DNA of 64,000 nucleotides from Streptomyces sp. NRRL F-4489. Its GTDB lineage: Bacteria; Actinomycetota; Actinomycetes; Streptomycetales; Streptomycetaceae. This document shows, one piece after another, positions 17,791 to 30,659 of this stretch. The stretch spans positions 124,001 through 188,000 of the forward strand of contig NZ_LLZI01000221.1 of the NCBI RefSeq assembly GCF_001509485.1, written 5' to 3'. A model generated the notes under the pieces. It was not told the origin of the DNA. It saw only the letters and a program-made list of their open reading frames with translations, and made no database searches. The number at the start of each line of letters is the position of its first letter. The first letter of the stretch is position 1. The translations under genes were made by a program, and so were the position numbers.

Positions 17791-19974
17791 TCAGGCGAGC
17801 GGGAGGGCGAGGGTGCGCTTCTCCTGGCGGACGTAGAGCCGGCCGCCCTTGGCGTCGGCGGTCAGCACGACCGGCTGGCTGTCGTACGTCCAGACGGCCT
17901 GGTGCGCCTGGAGATCGATGGCCCGCACGCCCTTGTCGTCGGCGCAGTAGGCGTACCGCTTGCCGATCGCCGGGGCCGCGTCCCGCTTGTTCCTGCGGCC
18001 CGACAACCCCTTCTCCTGCCAGTTCAGCGTGCCGGAGAGGGCATCGACGGCGACCAGGCCCCGGTCCGCCTCGACGCAGTAGACGACCCCGTCCTGGAGG
18101 GCCGGGGCGCCATAGCGCCGCTCGTCACCGCCGCTGCCGCCCGTGTCCCGCCCGTTGCCGAAGAGCCACTCCAGCCCGCCGTCGGAGAGCCGGCGCGCGG
18201 TGAGGTTCTCCGCGCCCAGGTAGAGGTTGTGGTCGTCGGCGACCAGACGGGTCGGCGGGGCGCCCGCGAACGTCTCCGACATCGTCCACAGCTGCTTGCC
18301 GTTGGTCTTGTCGTACGCCGAGAGGCCGATGAACTTCGAGCCCTCGGACGGGCCGGCGCACACCACCACCCGCGAGCCCACCACACCGCCGAACAGGGCC
18401 GGCGGGAAGCCCTTGGTCCGCGGCTCGTCCACCGGACCGCGCCAGCGCTCCTTGCCCGTGCCCAGGTCGGCCGCGACCAGGAACCAGCGGCCCCCCGACG
18501 CGGCCCGCGCCACCAGGTACGCGACGCCGCCGGCCACGCACAGCAGCTGGTTGAACTGCTCCTTGCCGGTGAACGCGGCCAGCTCCGCCAGCGGCTTCCC
18601 CAACTGGCCGTCGGTCTGCGCGACCTCGCACACCGCCAGGGCCGCCGCGTCGTCCCGGTAGTCGCGCAGCGCGTACATCCGGGTGCCGTCGGTGGCCGAA
18701 CGCCAGACATCGGCGATGTTCGCCTGCCAAGTGGACTGGCCCGACTCGGCGTTGATACCGCAGAGCACGATCCCCGCGCGCATGGCGAGGTTCCGGCCCA
18801 CCGGCATCACCTCGCCGCCGGAGTCCGGGCACCACAGTCCGGCGCTCCACAGCGCGGCCGGCGGCTTCGGGCGGTCGACGGCGTCCTTCTTCTTGCCGCC
18901 GCCCCCGTTGTCGTCCGGGCCCGAGAACAGGGCCCAGCCCGCGCCACCGAGCAGGCCGCCGCCCAGCAGCGCGCCGCCGGCCACGGCCAGCAGCCGCCGC
19001 CGCGACACCCCCGCCGCCGGGGCGGCCCCGGCCCGCGGCGCCTCGGCGGGCACCGGCGGCGGCAGCCGGTGCGGCGGCTCCCGCCACACCTCGTCGCTGC
19101 GCCGGGCGATCTCCCGCAGTACGGCATCGGGCAGCAGGACCGCGAACGCGCCGCGGTCACCCGGGACGCCCGCGGCACCGCCCAGCGCGGACCCCAGTTC
19201 GGCGGTGGACGGGCGGTGCGCGGGATCCTTCGCCAGGCAGCGGGCCAGCAGCGGACGCAGCGCCTCGGGGACGCCGCCCAGTTCCGGCTCGCCGAACCGG
19301 ACGCGGTACAGCAGATCGGTGGGCGCCCCGCCGCCGAACGGGCCGGTGCCGGTGGCGGCGAAGACCAGCACCCCGGCCAGCGCGAACACATCGCCCGCCG
19401 CCGCGTGTTCCAGACCCGCCGCCTGCTCCGGCGACATGAACGCCGGTGTGCCCACCGCGCTCCCGACGTTCGTCAGATGCTCGTCGCCGAACGCCCGGGC
19501 GATCCCGAAGTCGATGATCCGCGGGCCCTGCGCGGTCACCAGGATGTTGGACGGCTTCAGATCGCGGTGCACCACCTCCGAGCGGTGCAGCTGCTCCAGC
19601 CCCGCGGCGAGCGCCGCGCCCAGCGCCCGCACGGCCGGCTCCGGCAGCGGCCCGCCCGCCTCGACGGCGGTGTCCAGCGGCGGCCCGAGGACGTACTCCG
19701 TCGCCAGCCACGGCGTCGGCGCCTGCGGATCGGCATCGACAACGGCCGCCCCGTGGACGGCGCCGATCACCCGCGCCGCGTCCGCCTCCAGCCGGAAACG
19801 GGTCCGCAGCGTGGTGTCCCCGGCGAGCCGGGTGTGCAGCGTCTTGACCGCGACGGTCCCCCCGGCCGCCGAACGGCCCAGGTACACGGTGCCCATCCCG
19901 CCGCCGCCGAGGCGCGCGAGGATCCGGAACGGCCCGACGGTGTGCGGATCGTCGTGCAGAAGGGGAGAGATCAT
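17791..19974 (-). CDS. Receptor Ser/Thr protein kinase with PQQ-like beta-propeller (paralogue)
   Basis: 727 residues with the same plan as the next gene. Kinase motifs are LGGGGMGTVY, VAVKTL, HRDLKPSN, IDFGIA and MSPEQ, so all catalytic residues are present. RRRLLAVAGG precedes one membrane segment at about 335-355, followed by a GGGGKKK linker. The extracytoplasmic propeller includes GNGRDTGGSGG and QEKGLSGRR blades. It lies 5 bp after the pseudokinase stop and 51 bp before the next kinase, which indicates one transcript. The two kinases look like a tandem duplication that has diverged mainly in the sensor part. Confidence 0.92.
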   Translation of the reverse strand: MISPLLHDDPHTVGPFRILARLGGGGMGTVYLGRSAAGGTVAVKTLHTRLAGDTTLRTRFRLEADAARVIGAVHGAAVVDADPQAPTPWLATEYVLGPPLDTAVEAGGPLPEPAVRALGAALAAGLEQLHRSEVVHRDLKPSNILVTAQGPRIIDFGIARAFGDEHLTNVGSAVGTPAFMSPEQAAGLEHAAAGDVFALAGVLVFAATGTGPFGGGAPTDLLYRVRFGEPELGGVPEALRPLLARCLAKDPAHRPSTAELGSALGGAAGVPGDRGAFAVLLPDAVLREIARRSDEVWREPPHRLPPPVPAEAPRAGAAPAAGVSRRRLLAVAGGALLGGGLLGGAGWALFSGPDDNGGGGKKKDAVDRPKPPAALWSAGLWCPDSGGEVMPVGRNLAMRAGIVLCGINAESGQSTWQANIADVWRSATDGTRMYALRDYRDDAAALAVCEVAQTDGQLGKPLAELAAFTGKEQFNQLLCVAGGVAYLVARAASGGRWFLVAADLGTGKERWRGPVDEPRTKGFPPALFGGVVGSRVVVCAGPSEGSKFIGLSAYDKTNGKQLWTMSETFAGAPPTRLVADDHNLYLGAENLTARRLSDGGLEWLFGNGRDTGGSGGDERRYGAPALQDGVVYCVEADRGLVAVDALSGTLNWQEKGLSGRRNKRDAAPAIGKRYAYCADDKGVRAIDLQAHQAVWTYDSQPVVLTADAKGGRLYVRQEKRTLALPLA

Positions 19975-19979
19975 GGCCT

Positions 19980-20852
19980 TCAGCTCCCTTGCGTGGGGAG
20001 TGCGGCGGCGAGGACCTCCGCCGACTGACGGGACAGCGCCTCGACCACCCGGCCGGGCAGCGGCACCGGCTCGGTCGCGCCGGTCAGCGCGCCGTACGCC
20101 GCGCCCGGCACCAACTCGGCCAGCACCCTTGCCGGTTCGGGCCGCCCCTGCGGATCACGCGAGCGGCACGCGGTGACGATATCGCGCAGACCGGCCGGGA
20201 TCTCCTCCCGCTCGGGCACGGTGTGCCCGGTCGCCGCGTACGCCAGCACCGCGCCCAGCGCGTAGACGTCCGCGGCCCGGTCCACCGGCCCGCCGGCCGC
20301 CAGTTCGGGAGCCAGGCACCCGGTCTCCAACACGCTCCGCCCCATGGGGACGTCCCCGGCCACCGGGTTCGCGCGGGTCGCGCCGAAGCAGCTCAGCAGC
20401 GGCCCGCAGACGGTCAGCAGCACACCCGCCGGGCACACCCCGCCGTGCACGACGCCCAGCACATGCGCCGAGGCCAGCGCTTCGGCCAGGGTGCCGCCGA
20501 GCGTCCGGACCACCGGCTCCGGCAACGGCCCGCCGTGCGCGGCCAGCACCGCCGGCAGCGGCAGAACGGGCCGGTACGGGGACGCCCACCACGGGAACGC
20601 CGGCGTCCCGCCGAGCCCGCCGACCGGCCAGAAGCCGGGCTGGGCCAGCCGCGCCGCCTGCTGCGCCTCGGCCGCCCACCGCGCCGGGTCACCGCCGGGC
20701 GGCGGCAGGCAGGCCAGTACGGTGTGCCCGCCGTCCGCACTGCGGGCCAGATAGCGGCGTTCCGGAACGCCCCGGCTGCCGTCGGCGTCCAGCCGCGCCA
20801 GCGTCACGAAGTCCCCGATCCGCGCAGGATCGTCCTGCCGCAGCCTCTCCAC
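19980..20852 (-). CDS. Pseudokinase (Ser/Thr kinase fold lacking catalytic residues)
   Basis: 290 residues that align end to end with a Ser/Thr kinase domain but have lost its chemistry. The catalytic loop HRDLKPSN reads HGGVCPAG, the metal-binding DFG reads CFG (LLSCFGAT), and the VAVK lysine strand reads TVLACL. The structural Asp of helix F (DRAADVYALGAVLAYAATG) and the APE-like LAPEL remain, so the fold is probably kept. There is no membrane segment and no propeller. It is the first gene of the operon with the two active receptor kinases; a GTG start with GGGGGAG is 10 bases downstream of that site. The likely role is an allosteric partner or scaffold for them (inference). A -10-like ATATAG lies about 45 bp upstream. 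Confidence 0.85.
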   Translation of the reverse strand: MERLRQDDPARIGDFVTLARLDADGSRGVPERRYLARSADGGHTVLACLPPPGGDPARWAAEAQQAARLAQPGFWPVGGLGGTPAFPWWASPYRPVLPLPAVLAAHGGPLPEPVVRTLGGTLAEALASAHVLGVVHGGVCPAGVLLTVCGPLLSCFGATRANPVAGDVPMGRSVLETGCLAPELAAGGPVDRAADVYALGAVLAYAATGHTVPEREEIPAGLRDIVTACRSRDPQGRPEPARVLAELVPGAAYGALTGATEPVPLPGRVVEALSRQSAEVLAAALPTQGS

Positions 20853-20974
20853 TCGGTGCTCTCTCCCCCGTCAGGCTCGTTACGGGCGAGAGCCTATATT
20901 CGGCCACCGCGTGACCCGGAGGCGGGGCCTCCTCCTGCCCACGCGGCGCCGCCCGCCCGCTACCGCCCGCTCGG

Positions 20975-24707
<3,733 letters not shown>

Positions 24708-24852
24708 CAGCTCCGGTGGGAGGCCGCTTGCGGCCCATCGCGTCGCGGCAAGGCGTCCGGGGATCGGGAGGGGAGAAGGCCAGGGGAGGGGACGGCGAGG
24801 TGCGGATCGGTAGGGAGGAAGACGCGCCAGGCGTTTCTGGCTACGGTCGGTG

Positions 24853-24883
24853 ATTCTGCGGCACCACCGGGGCCTTGCCGCAA
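24853..24883 (-). promoter_or_regulatory. Candidate helR-rox promoter
   Basis: Read on the minus strand, TTGCGG inside the RAE could be the -35 element and CAGAAT the -10 element, with a 19-bp spacer. About 145 bp separate it from the helR start. Assignment is inference. Confidence 0.4.
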
Positions 24884-24888
24884 GCCCC
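24869..24888 (-). promoter_or_regulatory. Rifamycin-associated element (RAE)
   Basis: On the minus strand the sequence reads GGGGCTTGCGGCAAGGCCCC, identical to the RAE consensus as I recall it. The RAE is the cis element that makes rifamycin-inactivating genes and helR inducible by sub-inhibitory rifamycin. It lies 162 bp upstream of helR in the correct orientation. A partial copy (GCTTGCGGC and GCGGCAAGGC, split) lies at 24726-24754. Confidence 0.88.
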
Positions 24889-24903
24889 CCAGTGCGCTAT
24901 ATC
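24875..24903 (+). promoter_or_regulatory. Possible opposing promoter from the RAE
   Basis: On the + strand, TTGCCG, a 17-bp spacer and TATATC form a reasonable sigma-70-type promoter overlapping the RAE. It fires away from helR, straight into the terminator at 24912-24942. Inference only. Confidence 0.35.
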
Positions 24904-24911
24904 TTGAACAT

Positions 24912-24942
24912 GGCAAGGAGAGGATGACTCCCTTGCCTTTTT
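24912..24942 (+). terminator. Rho-independent terminator reading rightward
   Basis: GGCAAGG and CCTTGCC form a perfect 7-bp stem followed directly by TTTTT, a rare canonical terminator in this GC-rich DNA. It points in the + direction although all neighbouring genes are on the minus strand. Confidence 0.55.
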
Positions 24943-24968
24943 GTTGCCCGCGGCCGGTGGGGTTCCGT

Positions 24969-25547
24969 CTACCCTCGCGGGGCCGTCCCGGCGGCGCTTT
25001 CGTAGGCCCGGGTGAGTTCGGCGAGCACGCCGTCGGGGCGTTGCGGGCGGCCTTCGAGGTGCATGGCGCGCAGCTCGTCCATGAACCGTTCCGCCATCGC
25101 CGGACCGCCTTGGGCGAGGAGTTCGGCGCGGATCGACAGCTCGGGTGAGGTCGGCAGCCAACGGGCTCCCCAGGCGCCCAAATCCACGATCAGCGGGACG
25201 AGTTGGATCGCCGCTTCGGTGAGCCGGTACTCGATCTTCTGCCGGTGGCTCGGATCGTCGTGCCGGGTGAGCAGGCCCGCGTCCACGAGCTTCGCCAGGC
25301 GCGCGGCGAGGATGTTCGACGCGATGCCTTCCATCGAGTGGCCGAGCAGCTCGCGGTAGTGCCGGTAGCCGCCGAACATCACGTCCCGCAGGACGACCAG
25401 GCTCCACCGGTCGCCCAGCAGCTCCATGGTCAGGTTGATCGGGCAGCCCGACTTCCCGGCGGGCACCGGCAGGCGGCCGGCCGGCCGGGACAGGCGGTCG
25501 GCCGACCCAGGCAAGCCATCGGCCGGAACTGCTTGCGGAGCGTCCAT
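24969..25547 (-). CDS. HxlR-family winged-helix regulator
   Basis: 192 residues. The core has the HxlR hallmark Cys and helices: GKSGCPINLTMELLGDRWSLVVLRDVMFGGYRHYRELL, then EGIASNILAARLAKLVDAGLLTRHDDPSHRQKIEYRLTEAA. The conserved Cys may sense thiol-reactive electrophiles, as in YodB/HypR-type relatives. It is divergent from a dihydrofolate reductase-family gene, with two inverted repeats in the 67-bp gap. It autoregulates and controls the reductase by inference. Confidence 0.88.
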   Translation of the reverse strand: MDAPQAVPADGLPGSADRLSRPAGRLPVPAGKSGCPINLTMELLGDRWSLVVLRDVMFGGYRHYRELLGHSMEGIASNILAARLAKLVDAGLLTRHDDPSHRQKIEYRLTEAAIQLVPLIVDLGAWGARWLPTSPELSIRAELLAQGGPAMAERFMDELRAMHLEGRPQRPDGVLAELTRAYESAAGTAPRG

Positions 25548-25551
25548 GGGG

Positions 25552-25581
25552 CGGTAGAGTACTACCGGTTGCGAATTGCAA
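25552..25581. promoter_or_regulatory. Two adjacent inverted repeats, probable HxlR operator
   Basis: CGGTAG-AGTA-CTACCG at 25552-25567 and TTGC-GAATT-GCAA at 25569-25581 are both perfect and only one base apart. They lie right at the HxlR start and 33 bp before the reductase start. Confidence 0.65.
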
Positions 25582-25614
25582 TCAGAAGCGGCGGTCGGCC
25601 CCCAAGGAGGGTGC

Positions 25615-26259
25615 ATGTCACAGCTGTTGAGAGTGCAGTGCTTCAATGTGTCGCGGGACGGGTTCGGGTCCGGTGAGGGGCAGAGCCTGGAACGGCCCTT
25701 CGGCCACGCGGACCCCGCCGCCCTGTTCTCCTGGGCGGGCGCCACCGCGAGCTGGGTGAACCGCACCGACCCGGGCGGCACGCGCGGCCTGGACGACTAC
25801 CTGACCCGCGACCACGCCCGCGGCATGGGCGCCGAGATCATGGGCCGCAACAAGTTCGGCCCCCAGCGCGGCCCTTGGGAGAACCACGACTGGAAGGGGT
25901 GGTGGGGCGACAACCCGCCGTTCCACGCGCCGGTCTTCGTCCTCACCCACCACGAGCGCCCCTCCTTCACCCTGGGGGACACCACCTTCCACTTCCTCGA
26001 CGCGACCCCGGCCGAGGCGCTGGCCCGCGCCAAGGAGGCCGCCGGCGGCCGGGATGTGCGGCTCGGCGGCGGCGTCGCCACGGTCCGCGAATTCCTCGAA
26101 GCGGATCTGGTCGACACCCTGCACATCGCGGTCGCGCCGGTCGACCTCGGCCGGGGCGAACGGCTGTGGGAAAGCCCCGACGAACTCCTCGACCGCTTCC
26201 ATCTGGAGAAGGTGCCGAGCGCCAGCGGGGTCACCCACCTCCTGTTCTGGAGGCGGTGA
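25615..26259 (+). CDS. Dihydrofolate reductase-family protein (RibD C-terminal domain type)
   Basis: 214 residues. The RibD_C/DHFR fold is recognised from MGRNKFGP, the VFVLTHHERPSFTLGDTTFHF strand and the LGGGVATVREFLEADLVDTLHIAVAPVDLGRGERLW NADPH-site region. AAGGAGG lies just before the ATG. In Streptomyces such stand-alone proteins are NADPH-dependent reductases of unknown substrate and are not folate enzymes in a biosynthetic operon. It is controlled by the divergent HxlR regulator (inference). Confidence 0.87.
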   Translation: MSQLLRVQCFNVSRDGFGSGEGQSLERPFGHADPAALFSWAGATASWVNRTDPGGTRGLDDYLTRDHARGMGAEIMGRNKFGPQRGPWENHDWKGWWGDNPPFHAPVFVLTHHERPSFTLGDTTFHFLDATPAEALARAKEAAGGRDVRLGGGVATVREFLEADLVDTLHIAVAPVDLGRGERLWESPDELLDRFHLEKVPSASGVTHLLFWRR

Positions 26260-26267
26260 CCACCGCC
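26252..26267. terminator. Hairpin between convergent genes
   Basis: GGCGGT-GACC-ACCGCC is a perfect stem at the end of the reductase gene, 12 bp before the stop of the opposing monooxygenase gene. There is no T-run; it could act in both directions. Confidence 0.5.
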
Positions 26268-26278
26268 GGCGCGCCGCC

Positions 26279-26602
26279 TCACGCGCGGCCGGCCCGCTCC
26301 TCGTACGGACTGTGCATGGTGAGGTACCGGATCTCCAGGTCGCGCTCCAGGTAGTCCATGCGCCGCTCCCAGAAATCCCGCAGGTGGGGCAGGGCGAGAT
26401 GGGCGTTGAGGTCCTCCTCGCTCCGCCACGCCTCGTAGAAGACGAAGACGCCGGGGGCGTCCCGGTCCTCGTGGAAGTGGTACTCCAGGCAGCCGGGCTC
26501 CTGGCGCGTCGGTTCGACGAACGAGAGGAGGAGCTGCCGCAGCTCCTCCGCCCGCTCGGGCTTGGGACGGGCGGTGCCGACGAGGGTGAAGGGCTGGTCC
26601 AT
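26279..26602 (-). CDS. Antibiotic biosynthesis monooxygenase-domain (ABM) protein
   Basis: 107 residues, a single ferredoxin-like ABM domain: FTLVGTARPKPERAEELRQLL, the family signature EPGCLEYHFHEDRDAPGVFVFYEAW and LRDFWERRMDYLERD. Members are cofactorless monooxygenases or haem-degrading/quinone-handling enzymes, normally dimeric. GGAGG precedes the ATG. It is divergent from an ArsR-type regulator across a gap with two identical operators, so it is probably induced when that regulator is released. Confidence 0.88.
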   Translation of the reverse strand: MDQPFTLVGTARPKPERAEELRQLLLSFVEPTRQEPGCLEYHFHEDRDAPGVFVFYEAWRSEEDLNAHLALPHLRDFWERRMDYLERDLEIRYLTMHSPYEERAGRA

Positions 26603-26684
26603 GGGGCCTCCGATGGGTGTCGTTCGATGGGCGTCGTCGAGCGCGCACAGGCACGCCGGTCGGCGCGCCTCGGCGTACGTGCCT

Positions 26685-26706
26685 AGGTACGGTGATCTTC
26701 GTACCT
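26685..26706. promoter_or_regulatory. ArsR-type operator copy 1 (AGGTACG-N8-CGTACCT)
   Basis: Perfect 7-bp arms around 8 bases, 83 bp upstream of the monooxygenase start. Confidence 0.8.
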
Positions 26707-26727
26707 GGCGGACGCTAGCGCCCCGCA

Positions 26728-26749
26728 AGGTACGATGCAAGCCGTACCT
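26728..26749. promoter_or_regulatory. ArsR-type operator copy 2 (AGGTACG-N8-CGTACCT)
   Basis: The arms and spacing are identical to copy 1, with a different 8-base spacer. The centres are 43 bp apart, close to four helical turns, so both dimers would sit on the same DNA face. It ends 37 bp before the regulator ATG at 26787. Confidence 0.8.
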
Positions 26750-26786
26750 AATGGTGAGACGCCTTGATGCCTGGGAGGTGAGGGTG

Positions 26787-27110
26787 ATGCCCGACGACGA
26801 GGGGCACCCCGAGGTCGCGGAGATGGAACTGGGCAAGGTGCTCGCCGCGCTGGCCGACCCGCTGCGGCGGCGCGTCGTACGGGAGCTGGCGGCCGGACCG
26901 CACGGCGAGGCGCGTACCTGCAGTTCCTTCGCCCTGCCGGTGAGCAAGGCGACCGTCACCCATCACTTCCGCACGCTGCGCGAGGCCGGACTGGTCCGCC
27001 AGGTCGACCGGGGGAACAGCCGCATGGCCACCCTCCGCCGCGACGACATCGAGCAGCGCTTCCCGGGCCTGCTGGCCCTCCTCACGGCCGAGGAGGCCCG
27101 GGACGCCTGA
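26787..27110 (+). CDS. ArsR-family winged-helix regulator
   Basis: 107 residues: VLAALADPLRRRVVRELAAG, the recognition helix region LPVSKATVTHHFRTLREAGLVRQVDRGNSRMATLRRDDIEQRFPGLLALL. This is the short ArsR form without metal-binding Cys clusters, apart from one Cys in RTCSSFALP. The start is placed at ATG 26787 behind GGAGG; an in-frame ATG at 26751 would add 12 residues. It is divergent from the ABM monooxygenase, and two identical inverted repeats in the gap are its likely binding sites. Confidence 0.87.
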   Translation: MPDDEGHPEVAEMELGKVLAALADPLRRRVVRELAAGPHGEARTCSSFALPVSKATVTHHFRTLREAGLVRQVDRGNSRMATLRRDDIEQRFPGLLALLTAEEARDA

Positions 27111-27122
27111 GCGGGCCGCGGC

Positions 27123-28763
<1,641 letters not shown>

Positions 28764-28877
28764 GGAGGCGACCTCGCGGGGGAGGGGGCAGGGAAGAGAC
28801 ACCTCTGCCCCGGCAACAGACATGGGGAAAAGTGACGGCGGCAACGACAGTGAGACCACAGCGGCGGCGCTCCTGGG

Positions 28878-28915
28878 CACCGGCCGGTGGCCTGTCGGGT
28901 CCGGGTCTCACCCGG
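28878..28915 (-). promoter_or_regulatory. Attenuator-like hairpins in the ABC-F leader
   Basis: CCGGGT-CTC-ACCCGG (28901-28915) overlaps the stop codon of the leader ORF, and the 12-bp palindrome CACCGGCCGGTG lies at 28878-28889. Both sit between the leader peptide and the ABC-F start. A ribosome stalled on the leader would change their folding. Confidence 0.5.
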
Positions 28916-28937
28916 AGATGTCGTCGTCCACCACCAT
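28908..28937 (-). CDS. Leader peptide MVVDDDISG of the ABC-F gene
   Basis: A 9-codon ORF with AGGAG 8 bases before its ATG, 145 bp upstream of the ABC-F start on the same strand. Its stop lies inside a perfect hairpin. Short leader peptides of this kind govern ribosome-mediated attenuation of ABC-F and Erm genes. Chance ORFs of this size are common, so the ribosome site and hairpin are the real support. Confidence 0.5.
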   Translation of the reverse strand: MVVDDDISG

Positions 28938-29053
28938 GTCTGGGCTCCTCAGCGAACGGGTAACGTCCGCTCCAGCTTAACAGCCGCCGGTGGGCCGGTG
29001 TGCCGATGAGTGGGTGTGCCTGGCGGCGCGGGGCCGGCTCCCGGCCGGGCCGG

Positions 29054-29824
29054 TCAGTAGCCGCTCAGGAGGGTGCGCAGCGCGCGCAGGGCGCCCGGGC
29101 CGGCGTCGCTGTGCCAGCGTCCGGGATCGGCGGGGCGGCGCCCCCACAGCAGCAGCACCCGTACCGCCGCGTCGCTCTCGATGGTGGCCGGCCCCTCGGG
29201 CGCGGCGAACGAGACGCCGGTCCCGTGCGCGTCCGCCGTGACCACCACGTCATCGGTGCCTGGCGTGCGCAGACGGCCTTCGACCCGGCCGTCCGGGCCG
29301 AGATCCAGGCCGGCCGACCCCCGCGCCAGGAGCGGACGGCCGACCGAGCGCACGCTGTGCTCGGTCATCCATGACTCGTTCAGCGCCTGCCTGGACGTGT
29401 GGTCGTCCCCGGTCAGATCCCAGCGGTGCAGGATGAGTTCCTCGCGCATGTGCTCCGCGAAGAAGGGGGGCGTGACATGCCGCCCGGTCCACATCACATC
29501 GGTGTCCGGCGGCAGATCCTGCTCGGCCGCCGCGGTGACCTCGGTCAGCTCTTCGCAGCGGGCCAGGAACGCCGACCACAGCTCGGCGTCGGACAACGCC
29601 CGGTACGGCGCCTCGCGGTGGAAACCGCGGGTCTCCACCGGCTCGCCCTCCAGGTGGGCCCGGAGTACCCGGGCGAGTTCCTCGGCGTTGCCGGTCTGAT
29701 GGATCAGGACGTCGCGGACGGTCCACGCCTCGCACCACGTACCGTCGTCGGGCCGACGCGCTTGTACCGCATGGGCGAAGGCTTCCAGCTCGGGCAGGAC
29801 GTCGCGGACTCGGGCGCCGATCAT
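29054..29824 (-). CDS. Maleylpyruvate isomerase-family mycothiol-dependent enzyme
   Basis: 256 residues with the MDMPI/DinB-like four-helix fold: TWCEAWTVRDVLIHQTGNAEELARVL at the N-terminus, HMREELILHRWDLTG in the middle (His residues in metal-site positions) and a C-terminal SCP2-like domain. Relatives use mycothiol as the thiol cofactor in isomerisation or conjugation. An in-frame GTG at 29845 would add 7 residues. The gene stands alone on the minus strand; substrate unknown. Confidence 0.82.
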   Translation of the reverse strand: MIGARVRDVLPELEAFAHAVQARRPDDGTWCEAWTVRDVLIHQTGNAEELARVLRAHLEGEPVETRGFHREAPYRALSDAELWSAFLARCEELTEVTAAAEQDLPPDTDVMWTGRHVTPPFFAEHMREELILHRWDLTGDDHTSRQALNESWMTEHSVRSVGRPLLARGSAGLDLGPDGRVEGRLRTPGTDDVVVTADAHGTGVSFAAPEGPATIESDAAVRVLLLWGRRPADPGRWHSDAGPGALRALRTLLSGY

Positions 29825-29932
29825 GTAGGGCGGATATCCGGACACTCCCGGCCGAAAACACGGACTACCTGTCTGGCGGAACGGGAGGGGAGAGAGGGAA
29901 GGTCCGGCCGGCCGCGGCCGTCGCGTGGCCGG

Positions 29933-30637
29933 TCACGCCCGATGCCAGACCTCGTCCATGGCGTCCCGGATGTCCTCGGACCGCCGCACCCTGAAGACGG
30001 AGACCATCAGGCTCTCGTCGGCGAAGGGCTGGTTCAGGCCGCAGGAGGCGACGTCCACGTAGTCACTCCAGAGGAAGCGTTCGAGGTCATCCAAGGAGAC
30101 CGGCGAGTTGCCTGGATCCCCGGGCGGGACTCCGATGGCGTGGAGGACCCGCACGGGGTCACCGGTGAGGTCCATACCGCCGTCCGTGCCGTCCCAACCG
30201 TCCGCCCGGACAGGCGGAACGCCTGGGACGTGGAGCAGATACTTCACGTAGCTCATGGAGAAATCCATCTCGCAGACACCGATGACGCGGGCGTCGGGAT
30301 GGTCCGTGACCTGCGCGTCGAATGCGCTGTCCAGATTCCGCGTGGTGATGCCGTCCTCGCCGAACGCGGGATCGGTGATCTGCACCGCGCCACCCCAGCA
30401 GCCAACGGTCACCCGGTCCAAGTCCGCCACGGTCCGCGGACTGCCGACGTCGAGGCGGCGCATCGGCTCGCACTCCTCCACCACCCCGGCGACCGTGCTC
30501 AGCTCGCTCACGACCCGCCGGGCGCGTACCGGGTCGTGGGCCGGTGCCTGGGCGATGGTGCGGCGGTCGTAACCCGCCGGGACGGGCGGATGGACGCGCG
30601 TGATCCGGATGGCGGAGCTGTAGGGCAAGGCGGCCAT
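29933..30637 (-). CDS. Uncharacterised cytoplasmic protein
   Basis: 234 residues with typical high-GC codon use. I recognise no family. It has no signal peptide and no membrane segments. Notable stretches are RVIGVCEMDFSMSYVKYLLHV and SLDDLERFLWSDYVDVASCG. It follows the truncated AMP-ligase gene by 22 bp on the same strand, so the two could be co-transcribed; there is no clear ribosome site before the ATG. Confidence 0.6.
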   Translation of the reverse strand: MAALPYSSAIRITRVHPPVPAGYDRRTIAQAPAHDPVRARRVVSELSTVAGVVEECEPMRRLDVGSPRTVADLDRVTVGCWGGAVQITDPAFGEDGITTRNLDSAFDAQVTDHPDARVIGVCEMDFSMSYVKYLLHVPGVPPVRADGWDGTDGGMDLTGDPVRVLHAIGVPPGDPGNSPVSLDDLERFLWSDYVDVASCGLNQPFADESLMVSVFRVRRSEDIRDAMDEVWHRA

Positions 30638-30659
30638 GGGAGGAGGATAGGGCGGCCTG

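Noticed and set aside
15838..20028. A 1396-codon open frame on the + strand
   Set aside because: It is antisense to three clear kinase-fold genes and has no recognisable domain; GC-rich third positions keep the opposite frame open.
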